Assembly: GCA_046598415.1 (NCBI GenBank)
Contig: JBKJIG010000060.1
Coordinates: 12,400-76,399, forward strand
DNA from: VFJZ01 sp046598415
GTDB lineage: Bacteria; Actinomycetota; Thermoleophilia; Gaiellales; F1-60-MAGs149
Direction of reading: 5' to 3'
Length of the DNA: 64,000 nucleotides
Shown: positions 9,658 through 18,622 of the stretch, one piece after another
How the letters are laid out: every line of letters begins with the position of its first letter
Position numbering within the stretch: the stretch's first letter is position 1
The notes under the pieces: model-generated
Told to the model about the DNA's origin: nothing
The model's database searches: none
Seen by the model: the letters and a program-made list of their open reading frames with translations, nothing else
Translations under genes and position numbers: made by a program

Positions 9658-10715
9658 GCGATCGCTTCGCGCCCGGCACGGTCCTCGTCGCCGACGACAA
9701 CCGGATGAACCGGCTGCTGCTCGGCCGCAGCCTCGAGCAGCAAGGTCACACGGTCGTTTTCGCGGAGCACGGGCGCGAGGCGCTCGATCTGCTCCGGCAG
9801 CGGCCGTTCGACGTGCTGCTACTCGACGTGCTGATGCCCGAGCTCGACGGGTACCGCGTCCTCGAGGAGCTACAGCAGGACGCGCAGCTTCGCGACATCC
9901 CCGTCGTCATGACCTCCGCGCTCGACGAGCTGGACAGCGTCGTGAAGTGCATCGAGATGGGGGCTGAGGACTACCTGACGAAGCCGATCAACCCGGTCCT
10001 GCTCAACGCGCGGGTCAACGCGAGCGTCGAGAAGAAGCGGCTGCGCGACCAGCAACGCGAGCTCATCAGCAAGTTCGCCACGAAGGAAGTGGCCGACGAC
10101 CTGCTCACATCGGGCTTCGCGCTCGGCGGCAAGCACGTCGACGCGTCGGCGTTGTTCTGCGACATCCGGTCGTTCACGTCGATCGCGGAAGCGTGGGAGC
10201 CGACCGAGACGATCGAGCTGCTGAACGACTACTACACGCTGATGATGGACGCGATCGGCGGCGAGGGCGGCATCGTCAACCAGATGATCGGCGACGGTCT
10301 GATGGCGATCTTCGGCGCGCCGGTGCCGCGTCCGGATCACCGGCTGCGCGCCGTCCGCGCAGCCTGCCAGATGGTCGAGTTGATCCGCCTCTTCAACGCG
10401 GAGCAGGTGACGCGGGGCAAGGTGGAGATCCAGATCGGCATCGGCATCGCGTCGGGCCGTGTCGTCGCCGGGTACACCGGGACGCAGCACCGCGCGACCT
10501 ACACGTGCGTCGGCGACACCGTCAACGTCGCGGCTCGGCTCGAGGCGCAGACGAAGGAGCTCGGCCGGCCGATTCTGATCGACGAGAACACCCGCGCCGG
10601 CCTCGGCGACGACATCGCCGTCGAAGCGCAGGGCGAGCATCCGCTGAAGGGAAAGCGGCAACCGGTGAAGGTGTACGCCGTGAATGTCGGCTCCCTCGTC
10701 GCCGAGAGCGCGTAA
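9654..10715 (+). CDS. Response regulator fused to class III adenylate/guanylate cyclase
   Basis: 353 residues. The receiver domain (residues ~6-125) has VLVADDN and phospho-acceptor D58 in LLDVLMP, with KPIN providing the conserved Lys. The class III cyclase domain (~155-350) has both metal-binding Asp motifs, CDIRSFTS and GDGLMAIFGAP, and the transition-state Asn and Arg in GDTVNVAARLE. The position before the second Asp motif that is normally Lys in adenylate cyclases (KxIGD) is Gln here (NQMIGD), so nucleotide specificity is uncertain. It starts inside the kinase stop codon (GTGA), making it the expected partner of the upstream hybrid kinase: phosphorylation would control production of a cyclic nucleotide. 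Confidence 0.9.
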   Translation: MSDRFAPGTVLVADDNRMNRLLLGRSLEQQGHTVVFAEHGREALDLLRQRPFDVLLLDVLMPELDGYRVLEELQQDAQLRDIPVVMTSALDELDSVVKCIEMGAEDYLTKPINPVLLNARVNASVEKKRLRDQQRELISKFATKEVADDLLTSGFALGGKHVDASALFCDIRSFTSIAEAWEPTETIELLNDYYTLMMDAIGGEGGIVNQMIGDGLMAIFGAPVPRPDHRLRAVRAACQMVELIRLFNAEQVTRGKVEIQIGIGIASGRVVAGYTGTQHRATYTCVGDTVNVAARLEAQTKELGRPILIDENTRAGLGDDIAVEAQGEHPLKGKRQPVKVYAVNVGSLVAESA

Positions 10716-11044
10716 CGGCTCAGTCTGGCGATCGCGACCGCGGAGTTGCCCAACGGCAGTGCTCCCAGCCGGTCACGATCCGAACCACGCCGGCGTACCT
10801 GCAGATTGGATTCGACTCGCGGGCACCGCGAACCAACCGCGGCGCCTCGTCCCAGACGCGGCTCCCGGTCCTGATCGGGCCGGGCCGCTACTCGCCGCGC
10901 GACAGAAGTGGTCGGTGCGGACGAGAGAGTCCATCCCGTGCTGCGTTTGCGAATCGGGGTGCGGCACGGGGCTCGCGCGGTGGACACTTTCGTGCCGTCT
11001 ATACTCCGGTCGGCGCGGAACGAGTGGCCGGGGGGGAAGCTACG
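10716..11044. other. Intergenic region upstream of the DUF2254 gene
   Basis: A 329-bp gap with no convincing coding sequence. A possible -10 hexamer TATACT lies at 11000-11005, about 40 bases before the next start codon, but no -35 element at normal spacing is obvious. A G-rich run just before ATG 11045 can act as a ribosome-binding site. Nothing else is recognisable. Confidence 0.4.
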
Positions 11045-12346
11045 ATGCACGTGCGGCTCCGCGAGCTCGACGACAAGATCCGCCGCAGCCTGTTCTTCGT
11101 CCCGATGCTGTTCGTCGTCGCGGCAGTGGTGCTCGGCGAGCTGATGCTCGTCGTCGACGAGCGCGTCGACAACGTGCCGTCCCGGCTGACGGCGACGGTC
11201 GAGAGCGCGCGCGGCGTGCTCACGGTCGTCGCGAGCGCGACCCTGGCCTTCGCGGGCATCGCGTTCTCGGTCAGCCTCCTGCTCCTCTCGCTGGCCTCGA
11301 GCCAGTTCTCGCCGCGGGTGGTGCACGGTCTGTTCCGCGACCCCTACAACAAGCGGATCATGGGAATCGTCATCGGCACGTTCACGTACAGCCTGGTCGT
11401 GCTGCGCGCCGTCCGTGGACCGCTCGAGGAGGCCGGCAATCCCGTCGTCCCCAGCATCTCGATCCTCGTCGCGGTGCTGCTCGGCGTGGTCTCCGTGCTC
11501 TCCATCGTGGCGTTCATCAGCCACAGCGCCCACACGATGGACGTCTCTGTCATCCTCCACCGGGTCAGCGCCGAGTCGATCGCGCAGGCACGTAGCCGCG
11601 GCAGCGAACCTCCTCCGGACAGCGCTGACGGGACGGTTCCCGCACCGTCCGGTCCCTGCTTCGCGGTGCCGTTCGCGCACGAGGGGTGGGTGCAGCAGAT
11701 CCACCACCAGGCGCTTCTCGAGGCACTCGAACCGGGTGCGTCGATGCGTCTCGATACGACCGCCGGCCACTACGCGATCCCGCGCACGCCGCTCTGCGTG
11801 ATCTGGCCGCGTCCGACCGACGAGGCGGCAGCCGAACGCGCGGTGCGGCGGGCGGTCATCGTCGGCCAGACGCGCACCATGCAGCAGGACACGACCTACG
11901 GCGCGCGGCAGCTCGCCGACGTCGCGCTGAAGGCGCTCTCGCCTGGCATCAATGATCCGACCACGGCACAGGACGCGCTGTTTCACCTCGGTGCCGTCGT
12001 GAGCGAGCTGCTCGTCGCGCCGCCCGCTCCGAGGGTGATGAGCGGGAAGGACGGGCGGGTGCTCGTCCTCGCCGAGGCGATGACGCCGGATGACGTGATC
12101 GGTCTCGCGTTCGACGAGGTGCGCATCGCGGCCGCCGACCAGCCGACGGTGCAGATCTACCTCCTCGAGATCCTCCGGCTGCTCGACGAGTCGCTCGGTG
12201 AGGGCTACGACGCCGCGCGGCGCGCGATCCGCACGCGGGCCGATCTGATCGTCGAGATCAGCGACGCCGGCGCGCAGTTGCCGCACGACAAGGAGCGCGT
12301 CCGCTCGGCGCACCGCCACCGCTTCGGAGCGGTGCAGATCGACTGA
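11045..12346 (+). CDS. DUF2254 family membrane protein
   Basis: 433 residues. Four predicted transmembrane segments lie in the N-terminal third: SLFFVPMLFVVAAVVLG, then one around residues 60-90, one near 110-125 and one near 140-165. A long cytosolic domain follows with conserved family features, including AVPFAHEGWVQQI and LADVALKALSPGINDPTTA. The biochemical role of DUF2254 proteins is not established. ATG 11045 has a run of G residues about eight bases upstream. It follows the kinase/cyclase pair on the same strand but has a 329-bp gap, so separate transcription is likely. Confidence 0.82.
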   Translation: MHVRLRELDDKIRRSLFFVPMLFVVAAVVLGELMLVVDERVDNVPSRLTATVESARGVLTVVASATLAFAGIAFSVSLLLLSLASSQFSPRVVHGLFRDPYNKRIMGIVIGTFTYSLVVLRAVRGPLEEAGNPVVPSISILVAVLLGVVSVLSIVAFISHSAHTMDVSVILHRVSAESIAQARSRGSEPPPDSADGTVPAPSGPCFAVPFAHEGWVQQIHHQALLEALEPGASMRLDTTAGHYAIPRTPLCVIWPRPTDEAAAERAVRRAVIVGQTRTMQQDTTYGARQLADVALKALSPGINDPTTAQDALFHLGAVVSELLVAPPAPRVMSGKDGRVLVLAEAMTPDDVIGLAFDEVRIAAADQPTVQIYLLEILRLLDESLGEGYDAARRAIRTRADLIVEISDAGAQLPHDKERVRSAHRHRFGAVQID

Positions 12347-12445
12347 AGCGGTCGTTGGCCACCGGCGTCGTCGATGGGTGTCGCCCGGCCGGAGCTAGCT
12401 TGCTGTGGCCTGTAGCACGCCGCAGTCGCGGGGCTTTCATCACGT

Positions 12446-12462
12446 CCGGCGCCTGGCGCCGG
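12446..12462. terminator. GC hairpin between two convergent genes
   Basis: CCGGCGCCTGGCGCCGG is a perfect inverted repeat (8-bp arms around one base, or a 7-bp stem with a 3-base loop). It lies between the end of the DUF2254 gene and the end of the minus-strand SDR gene, where a shared bidirectional terminator is expected. There is no T-run, as is common in GC-rich actinobacteria, so the call rests on position and symmetry only. Confidence 0.4.
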
Positions 12463-12512
12463 TGCCGAACCAACACGCGTTCTCCGCCGCGTGGGCGCCG
12501 ACTGGGTGCGGA

Positions 12513-13259
12513 CTACCACCTCCCACCGAGCGCGACGGTGATCGCCTCGCCGTTGATTCCGCTGGCGGCGTCGCTGCAGAGGAACACGATCACGTCTGCG
12601 ACTTCTCGGGGCGTAAGCACCCGGTTCTGAGGGTAGTCGGCGGCCCGCTCGGCCCACACCTGATCGGGGGTGACGCCGCGCTGGCCCGCCTCGGCGCGAG
12701 CGGATCGTTCGGCCATCGCGGTTCGCACCCAACCCGGAAGGACGGCGTTCGAGCGTACGCCGAACGGACCGGCATCCTGCGCGACGGCGCGCATCAGGCC
12801 GAGCAGGCCGTGCTTCGAGGTGGTGTACGCGCTGCCGGCTCGCTCGGCAATCTGCCCGGCGGTCGAGCTCGTGTACACCAGGCTGCCGAAACCCCGTTCG
12901 ACCATTCCGCCGACGACGAGCCGCGTCAGCTCGTATGGCGCGTCGAGGTTCACCCGCATCGTCTCGTCCCAGACCTCGCGGCGCTGTTCCCAGATCAGAC
13001 GTTCGTGCGCGGAGCCGATGCCGTGGTTCACCACCAGCAGATCGATGGGACCAAGCCGGGTCTCCGTCTCCCTGATTACCTGCGCGCAACCGTCCCGGTT
13101 CCCGAGGTCAGCCGCCACGAAGTCGACGCCGACGGCCGCCAACTCCTGTTCGCTGCGCGCCGTGATCATCACGCGAGCACCAGCCTGGGATAGCAGGAGG
13201 GCAGCCTCTCGCCCGATTCCCCGGCCACCGCCCGTCACCAGTGCAACGCGCTGATTCAT
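12513..13259 (-). CDS. SDR family NAD(P)-dependent oxidoreductase
   Basis: 248 residues, normal length for a classical short-chain dehydrogenase. The cofactor motif VTGGGRGIG is at the N-terminus, VNHG replaces the usual NNAG stabilising motif, and the catalytic residues are Ser in YTSSTAG and Tyr/Lys in YTTSK. The C-terminal PGWVRT and the closing GEAITVALGGRW fit the FabG-like subgroup. Substrate is unknown. The start ATG overlaps the stop of the truncated SDR remnant upstream as ATGA, so the two were once adjacent cistrons of one operon. Confidence 0.85.
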   Translation of the reverse strand: MNQRVALVTGGGRGIGREAALLLSQAGARVMITARSEQELAAVGVDFVAADLGNRDGCAQVIRETETRLGPIDLLVVNHGIGSAHERLIWEQRREVWDETMRVNLDAPYELTRLVVGGMVERGFGSLVYTSSTAGQIAERAGSAYTTSKHGLLGLMRAVAQDAGPFGVRSNAVLPGWVRTAMAERSARAEAGQRGVTPDQVWAERAADYPQNRVLTPREVADVIVFLCSDAASGINGEAITVALGGRW

Positions 13260-13438
13260 GCGTCGGCCTCGTAGTCGACGACGAGCACGTCGACGGCCGT
13301 CGAGCCGCCGTCCGCCATGACGACGGCGCCGGTGACGTACGAGGCGTCGTCAGACGCGAGAAAACAGATCACAGCCGCGACCTCGTCGGGCTCTGCCGGC
13401 CGGCGAAGCGGGGCGAGTCGGGTGACGGTGCGGCCCAC
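13256..13438 (-). pseudogene. C-terminal stump of a second SDR gene
   Basis: The 60 codons before the intact SDR encode a typical SDR C-terminus: RPAEPDEVAAVICFLASDDA followed by YVTGAVVMADGG. The cofactor-binding and catalytic parts are absent from the DNA upstream in any frame. The remnant ends in an ATGA overlap with the next gene. It is most simply a deletion relic of an operon with two paralogous SDR genes. The first ATG of the remnant has no clear ribosome-binding site, so expression is doubtful. Confidence 0.75.
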
Positions 13439-13898
13439 CGCACACCGCGTCGCGTACCCCCGTCCGAGGTTCTGTCAGCCATACCGGACATCGATACCAT
13501 ATTTCGATGCCGAACCCAGGGAGAACCGAACGGCACTGGTACCGGCTGCACGCGCCGCGCGACGCCGAGGCCCTTCGAAGCACGCGCCGCGGCGGCGCCC
13601 CGACCGGAAGCGGACGGAGCGCGGTGAGGGCAGATTCCCCAATCGGTCGCTAGAGGGCCGAACGCACGCGCCGCGACGGGCCTTGCTGCAGCGTCGACGC
13701 GCTCGTGCTCGCGACCCTCAGTCGGGTCGACCGGCACAACACCATCCGTCTGAACTTCGGCATCGGCGCGACGATCTCTGGCGGCACACGCCCGTCTCCA
13801 TAGCGGGTGCGGTGCCGCCGTCGCCGGTCTGGCTGGGCAGGCGCAGACGCAACCACCTCTTCGGTGACGGACTGCGGCTGGTAGGAGGACGAGAGGGT
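13439..13898. other. 460-bp non-coding region with one inverted repeat
   Basis: This stretch lies between the SDR remnant and the end of the glycosyltransferase gene. No reading frame resembles a protein family. An inverted repeat with arms CATCGA and TCGATG sits at 13489-13509. The region probably contains the scar of the deletion that removed most of the upstream SDR. Confidence 0.45.
13489..13509. promoter_or_regulatory. Inverted repeat CATCGA-N9-TCGATG
   Basis: Perfect 6-bp arms separated by nine AT-rich bases, about 50 bp upstream of the SDR remnant. The form fits a dimeric repressor operator for the old SDR operon. No regulator gene is adjacent, so the assignment is tentative. Confidence 0.3.
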
Positions 13899-15134
13899 TC
13901 ACGCGTACTGGATCGGCGCGGCGGGGTGCACGTTGTGGACCGGGCTGCCGGCGGTGGGACGCACCAGTGCCGCGACCTCGGCGAGCACTCCGGCGGTCGC
14001 CTCGCCGACGGCCGACCAGGCGAGGTCACTGCCGATGCGGCGCGCCTCGGCGCGGGCCGTCTCGAGCGTCTCCGGGTGGCATGCGAAGTCGCAGACGGCG
14101 GCGGCGAGCGCGGTGGGATCGGCGAACGGCACCAGCCGTCCGGCGCCGGACGACAAGACGTCCTCGGCGTACCAGTACGGCGTCGACACCACGGCGCAGC
14201 CGGCGGCGATCGCGAACGTCAGCGCGCCGGACGCGATCTGCTCGCGGTTGCCGTACGGCGTCACGTAGACGTCGGTCACCGCGAGCAGGTCGGACAGCTC
14301 GTCGATCGACAGGAAGCGATCGTCGAAGTCGACGTGATCCTCGAGACCGAGGGCGACCACCCTGCGCTCCAGCTGCAGCCGGTAGGCCTCACCGTCGCGG
14401 CGCGCGACCTGCGGATGGGTGCGCCCGGCGATCAAATACAGCACCTCGGGATGGCGCTCGATCAGCGCCGGCATCGCATCTAGCATCGTCTCGATGCCCT
14501 TGCCCGCCGACAGCAGGCCGAACGTGGACACCAGGAACCGCTCCTTGAGCCGCTCGTAGCCGCCGGGCATGGGCGCGACGTAGCGCGGCCTGCTGCCGTT
14601 CGCGACCTCCCCGCGACGACGGGCGAGCACGGCCGGCGCGCCGTGCGGTACAACGCGGATCTTCGCCGCCTGGCAAGCGTCCAGCTCGATCAGGATGCGC
14701 CGTGCCGTGCCGGTCATCACCATCACGCGATCGGCCCGGTCGCACAGCGCGGTAAGCACCTCCAGCTGGTGCTCGCTCGGCGCCGACAAGAGCGTGTGGA
14801 GCGACACCACGAGCGGCTGTGCGAGCTCCTGCGCGAATGAGAGCACGTCGTCGCCGTCGGAACCGCCGAAGATACCGAACTCGTGCTGCAGCAGCACCAC
14901 GTCGACGTCGGTGTGGCCCAGCAGCCGGGCGGCGCGCGAGTAGTCGCTGCGGACGGACTGGTTCACCGTCGCCAGCACGTCGGGCCACTGCGGGCTGGAC
15001 GGCTCGTCGACCACGACGATCGGATGCACGTCCTCGATGGACGACACCTCGAGCAGGGCGGTGCGGAGGTCGAAGGAGAACGTCCCGATACCGCACGCCC
15101 GGGGAGGGAAGGTGGAGAAGATGGCAGCACGCAT
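13899..15134 (-). CDS. GT4-type glycosyltransferase
   Basis: 411 residues. The N-terminus RAAIFSTFPPRACGIGTFS matches the start of a common GT-B fold group of family 4 transferases. The donor-binding C-terminal half has FLVSTFGLLSAGKGIETMLDA and LIAGRTHPQ, with the nucleotide-sugar Glu region represented by EQIASGALTFAIAAG. It probably transfers a sugar from a nucleotide donor to a cell-envelope or storage acceptor; the acceptor is not predictable. It stands alone between non-coding DNA and the ZIP transporter gene. Confidence 0.8.
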   Translation of the reverse strand: MRAAIFSTFPPRACGIGTFSFDLRTALLEVSSIEDVHPIVVVDEPSSPQWPDVLATVNQSVRSDYSRAARLLGHTDVDVVLLQHEFGIFGGSDGDDVLSFAQELAQPLVVSLHTLLSAPSEHQLEVLTALCDRADRVMVMTGTARRILIELDACQAAKIRVVPHGAPAVLARRRGEVANGSRPRYVAPMPGGYERLKERFLVSTFGLLSAGKGIETMLDAMPALIERHPEVLYLIAGRTHPQVARRDGEAYRLQLERRVVALGLEDHVDFDDRFLSIDELSDLLAVTDVYVTPYGNREQIASGALTFAIAAGCAVVSTPYWYAEDVLSSGAGRLVPFADPTALAAAVCDFACHPETLETARAEARRIGSDLAWSAVGEATAGVLAEVAALVRPTAGSPVHNVHPAAPIQYA

Positions 15135-15310
15135 TGGATGGACGTTCCCCGCCTGACCGGCCCTGACACGTCACGTCGGCAGCACCACCCGCCAGGGCCG
15201 ATCCCCGGCGATCGGGGCAGGATCGCGCGGGATCGCCGCAGCAGGCGGAATCCACCGGACTTGACCCCGCGAGCCGTCACGGCCACACGTACGTGCGGGG
15301 CGAGCGCGCG

Positions 15311-16039
15311 TCAGCCAGTCGTCGACAAGAGGAAGGCGGCCGAGAAGCCCAGCACCGTGACCAGTCCGACGACCGAGCCGCCGTGTTCGAACGCTTCGGG
15401 CATCATGGTGTCGGCGAGCATCGTGAGTATCGCGCCTGCGGCGAATGCCTGAATGGCCGCCACGATGCTCGGCGATGCGCCGCCGAGCAGTTCGTACCCG
15501 AGTGCGGCGGCCAGCGTCGAGATGCCCACGACCGCAGTCCAGAGCGTAAGCACGTAGCGCGCCGAGTGGCCCGCCTTTTGCATCCCGGTCGCAGCAGATA
15601 GCGACTCCGGGATGTTGGAGAGGAACACCGCGGCGACAACCGCCGTGCCGACGCCACCTCCGCCGAGCAGGCTCACCCCGATCGCGATCGACTCGGGTAT
15701 GCCGTCCATCAGCGCACCGATCGCGATCGCCATGCCTGAGCCGGCCTGCTGCTCTCCGCCGGACCGTTTGCGGTGATTGCCACCATGATGGTCGACGATC
15801 CAGTCAGCAGCGAAGAAGGAGACCGCGCCGGCTGCAAGGCCGACCGCGACGGAGTGGACGCCACTCCTTCGATAGGCCTCCTCGGTGAGCTGGAATGCGA
15901 CGGCGCTGATCAGGACGCCCGAACCGAACGCCATGACCAGACCGATCGTGCGCTGCGACGCGGTCAGGCGCAGGCCGAGCACCGCGCCGATGAGCAGCGC
16001 GAAACCACCCACAAAACCCCAGAACGCCGCCTCCAGCAC
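15311..16039 (-). CDS. ZIP family metal transporter (GufA-like)
   Basis: 242 residues with about eight hydrophobic segments. The TM4 region reads GALMDGIPESIAIG and TM5 reads FLSNIPESLSAATGM, the paired PES metal-site motifs of bacterial ZIP proteins. A His-rich loop (DHHGGNHRK) precedes TM4. It probably carries Zn2+ or another divalent cation. GTG 16039 is preferred because the protein then begins at the first membrane segment; the open frame continues 48 residues upstream with an Arg-rich sequence that does not look like protein. No strong Shine-Dalgarno is visible. Confidence 0.78.
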   Translation of the reverse strand: MLEAAFWGFVGGFALLIGAVLGLRLTASQRTIGLVMAFGSGVLISAVAFQLTEEAYRRSGVHSVAVGLAAGAVSFFAADWIVDHHGGNHRKRSGGEQQAGSGMAIAIGALMDGIPESIAIGVSLLGGGGVGTAVVAAVFLSNIPESLSAATGMQKAGHSARYVLTLWTAVVGISTLAAALGYELLGGASPSIVAAIQAFAAGAILTMLADTMMPEAFEHGGSVVGLVTVLGFSAAFLLSTTG

Positions 16040-16181
16040 TACGGCTTTCGATGCCCGGCGGGATCGAATCCGAAACAAGGCCCGCAGAGGCCGGCGAGGA
16101 CCTTGAGACGCACGTGGCGACGGCTGGTGCCTGCGTACTGGTTGCTCGCGCGGCCCCCGCCACGTGTGATCATCCCTGCGC

Positions 16182-17603
16182 ATGAGCTACGCGATCTTCG
16201 TCGGCCGGAACCGCTCGGCCGACGGCTGCGCCTACCTGGCCGGGTACGGCGACGAGCCGTCGAGCCACTTCCTCGAGCTCGTGCCGCGCGCCGAGCACGC
16301 GCCCGGTGCGCAGATCGATGTCGGGGTCACACCCTCGGCTGCCATGCCCGGCATCCGGACGACGATCCCGCAGGTGCCCGTGACGGCGCGCCACCTGCGT
16401 GTCAGCTACTCGCACTACCTCGGCATTCCGGCGCCGATCACAAACGGCGGCCTGAACGAGCACGGCGTGGCTGTCCGCGACGTGTGGTCTCCGAGCCACG
16501 AGCGGCTGGTCGCGATGACGCCAACCGACCAGCGCGGCCCGAACTACTCCGACCTCGCGCGGACCGTGCTGGAGCGGGCGCGGACCGCACGCGAAGGCGT
16601 CGAACTGATGGGTGAGCTGATCGCCCGGCACGGCGAATCGACCTACGGCGGCAACTCGCACCTCGTCGCCGACGCCGACGAGGGGTGGGTCGTCATCCAG
16701 TTCGCCGGCGGGCAGGGCCTGTGGGTCGCCGAGCGCCTGGGCCCGGACTCCATCCGGGTGAGCCGCCCCGGCTACATCAGCGAGGTGCCCGACGACTACC
16801 TCGCCCATCCGGGCTTCCTCGGGGCGCCGCACCTGATCGACTTCGCCGTCGAGCGCGGCTGGCACGACCCGGGCAGCGGGCCGTTCGACGTCAACCGCGT
16901 CTACGGGGACGGTGCGGGCCGCTGGGCCGGCGTGGCGTGGATGGAGGGCGAACTCGAGCGGCTTGCCACGCGCCCGGAGCGGATCGGCCTTCACGACGTG
17001 ATGTGGGCCGTGCGGACCGAGCGCCTGACCGGCGATACCGCGGGTTACGGCCAGGTTGTGCCGCTCCCGTTCAGCCAGAACCCCGACCTGCGCCACCTCT
17101 GGCACACGCCGATCGGCGCCATCGCCGCGCCGTTCACCCCCTTCTTTCTCGGTGTCTCCTCGATCCCGCCCGAGTTCCGCCAGCACCGCTACTTGACGGC
17201 CGGCGAGGACGCGGCCTTCAACGACGCGCGCGAGCACGATCCGGCCTCCTCGGTGCCCCAGCGGGTCGAGGCCACACGGTCAGCGGTCGCGGTCTTCAAG
17301 CGGCTGCTGTACCTGCTGGCGGAGCACAGCGAGCTGTTCTTGCCCGAGGTCACGCCCGTGTGGGAAGCGGTCGAGCGCCGGCTCGCCGGTGCGGTTCCCG
17401 ATGTGGCCGTCGCTGCCGGTATCCTGCTCGACGCAGGGCGCCCGGAGCTCGCGCGGGACCTTCTGACGCGGTTCTGCTGCACCGAGGCGCTCCGCGCGCT
17501 CGACCTGGGCGAGACGATGGTGGACAGCATGGAGGCGCGAAGCCGGGTGCTGTTCGGCATCCGCAACGAACTCGCGTGGCGTGGCCCGGAGCGGCTCTGG
17601 TAG
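16182..17603 (+). CDS. Peptidase C69/PepD-like Ntn hydrolase with Ser2 in place of Cys
   Basis: 473 residues, the usual length of dipeptidase A family Ntn hydrolases. The N-terminus MSYAIFVGRNRSADG lines up with the family pattern MCTTILVGKKASxDG, but the nucleophile position after Met is Ser, not Cys. NGGLNEHGVAVRDVWS, STYGGNSHLVADADEGWVVI and FDVNRVYGDG match further conserved blocks. A Ser nucleophile is chemically possible in the Ntn superfamily; otherwise the enzyme may be inactive or altered. The nearby Cys16 is in a position usually held by Ser. It is transcribed alone, and a hairpin follows the stop. Confidence 0.75.
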   Translation: MSYAIFVGRNRSADGCAYLAGYGDEPSSHFLELVPRAEHAPGAQIDVGVTPSAAMPGIRTTIPQVPVTARHLRVSYSHYLGIPAPITNGGLNEHGVAVRDVWSPSHERLVAMTPTDQRGPNYSDLARTVLERARTAREGVELMGELIARHGESTYGGNSHLVADADEGWVVIQFAGGQGLWVAERLGPDSIRVSRPGYISEVPDDYLAHPGFLGAPHLIDFAVERGWHDPGSGPFDVNRVYGDGAGRWAGVAWMEGELERLATRPERIGLHDVMWAVRTERLTGDTAGYGQVVPLPFSQNPDLRHLWHTPIGAIAAPFTPFFLGVSSIPPEFRQHRYLTAGEDAAFNDAREHDPASSVPQRVEATRSAVAVFKRLLYLLAEHSELFLPEVTPVWEAVERRLAGAVPDVAVAAGILLDAGRPELARDLLTRFCCTEALRALDLGETMVDSMEARSRVLFGIRNELAWRGPERLW

Positions 17604-17926
17604 CTCTGACCCGACCTGCAGTCAGTGAAGGCTACGTGCCCGCCGAGGCGGGCCTGCCGCAGACGCGGGTTGCTCCGTCTTCTCGGGTGAGACGTGCCAG
17701 AACCTCGCTGCGAGCGCTGGTCGTCGAGTCCTTCGCGGAGACGCCCAGTGTGGGCGTCAGATGGCGACGACCACGGATCAGGGGCCAGTCGAGGCGGTCG
17801 GGCCGGATGGTTTGGACGACCCGCTCGGCGCGTCGACTCCGTTTCGGTGCTTCGCCGCACGCGCCGGCGGCGTTGGGGCCGGCGACGCACCGCGGACCCT
17901 CAGTCGCTCTCCTGCGAGTGAGAGCG
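17604..17926. other. Intergenic region between convergent genes
   Basis: A 323-bp gap between the ends of the Ntn hydrolase and racemase-like genes. It holds a terminator-like hairpin near its left end and no recognisable coding sequence. Confidence 0.4.
17638..17653 (+). terminator. Hairpin downstream of the Ntn hydrolase gene
   Basis: GCCCGCCGAGGCGGGC forms a 6-bp GC stem with a CGAG tetraloop, 35 bases after the stop codon. There is no T-run. Position and stability support a terminator role. Confidence 0.4.
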
Positions 17927-18622
17927 TCAAGTCCGAGTCGGCGCAGTGATGTCAATCGCCGCGAGCCACAGGTCGATCAGCGACAGGAAATCGAACGTCG
18001 GGCATCTCGTCGCCAGCTGCACGGCGGATGCGTGAGTTGGTAGCAGGGAGCATTCGATCAGGAGCGCCCGGACGTCCGGATGACGGCGCAGGAGCGACGC
18101 CGCCGCGGCAACGGTTTCCTGTTCGATCAACGAGTAGTCGATGCGTCCGGGGCGCTGCGCCATGTAGGAGTGCCAGAAGGCCGGCGAGTCATCCATCCCT
18201 TGAATGGCGATTCGGTCCCGCTCTACGCCTGCCAGCTCGAGTACGTCTGGCGTCAGATGGCGGGCTGATGCGGTGATGACCCCGACGCGCCCCGATACCG
18301 TCGCCGTGATCAGGGGAAGCAGCAGCAGACTGGAGAGCAGCACCGGAACGTCGACCGAGGACGCGACCAGTCGCTGATATCGGACGAAGAATCCACAGCC
18401 GCTTGTGATCGCGCAAACACGATCCTGCTCGAGGTCTCGTGCCGCGCCGACGACGGCGCCGGCCAGACTCGCGTCCGGCTTGAAAATGAGCCGCTCGACC
18501 GTGCACCCGGTCACGGGGACGATGCGAGCCGGTCGAGGAGCGTAGGTGCTAACCGACGAGGTATCGCCGACGATGTTCGGCTCTGTCGAATCGAGTCGAA
18601 GCACGCCGATAGGGGCGTTCAT
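17927..18622 (-). CDS. Aspartate/glutamate racemase-like protein
   Basis: 231 residues. Two Cys residues lie in the positions used by PLP-independent Asp/Glu/hydantoin racemases: one in ITSGCGFF and one in LLIECSLLP. The glycine-rich GRVGVITAS segment between them is also typical. Chemistry is either racemisation or cis-trans isomerisation by a Cys pair; the substrate is unknown. ATG 18622 is chosen because AAGGAGAGG lies six to eight bases upstream; the open frame before it is Arg-rich and unlike the family. It lies downstream of gcvPB on the same strand with a 248-bp gap, so co-transcription is possible but unproven. Confidence 0.72.
   Translation of the reverse strand: MNAPIGVLRLDSTEPNIVGDTSSVSTYAPRPARIVPVTGCTVERLIFKPDASLAGAVVGAARDLEQDRVCAITSGCGFFVRYQRLVASSVDVPVLLSSLLLLPLITATVSGRVGVITASARHLTPDVLELAGVERDRIAIQGMDDSPAFWHSYMAQRPGRIDYSLIEQETVAAAASLLRRHPDVRALLIECSLLPTHASAVQLATRCPTFDFLSLIDLWLAAIDITAPTRT

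Noticed and set aside
10193..11044. Upstream extension of the DUF2254 protein
   Set aside because: The open frame runs back across the cyclase gene with shadow composition; ATG 11045 begins directly before the first membrane segment.
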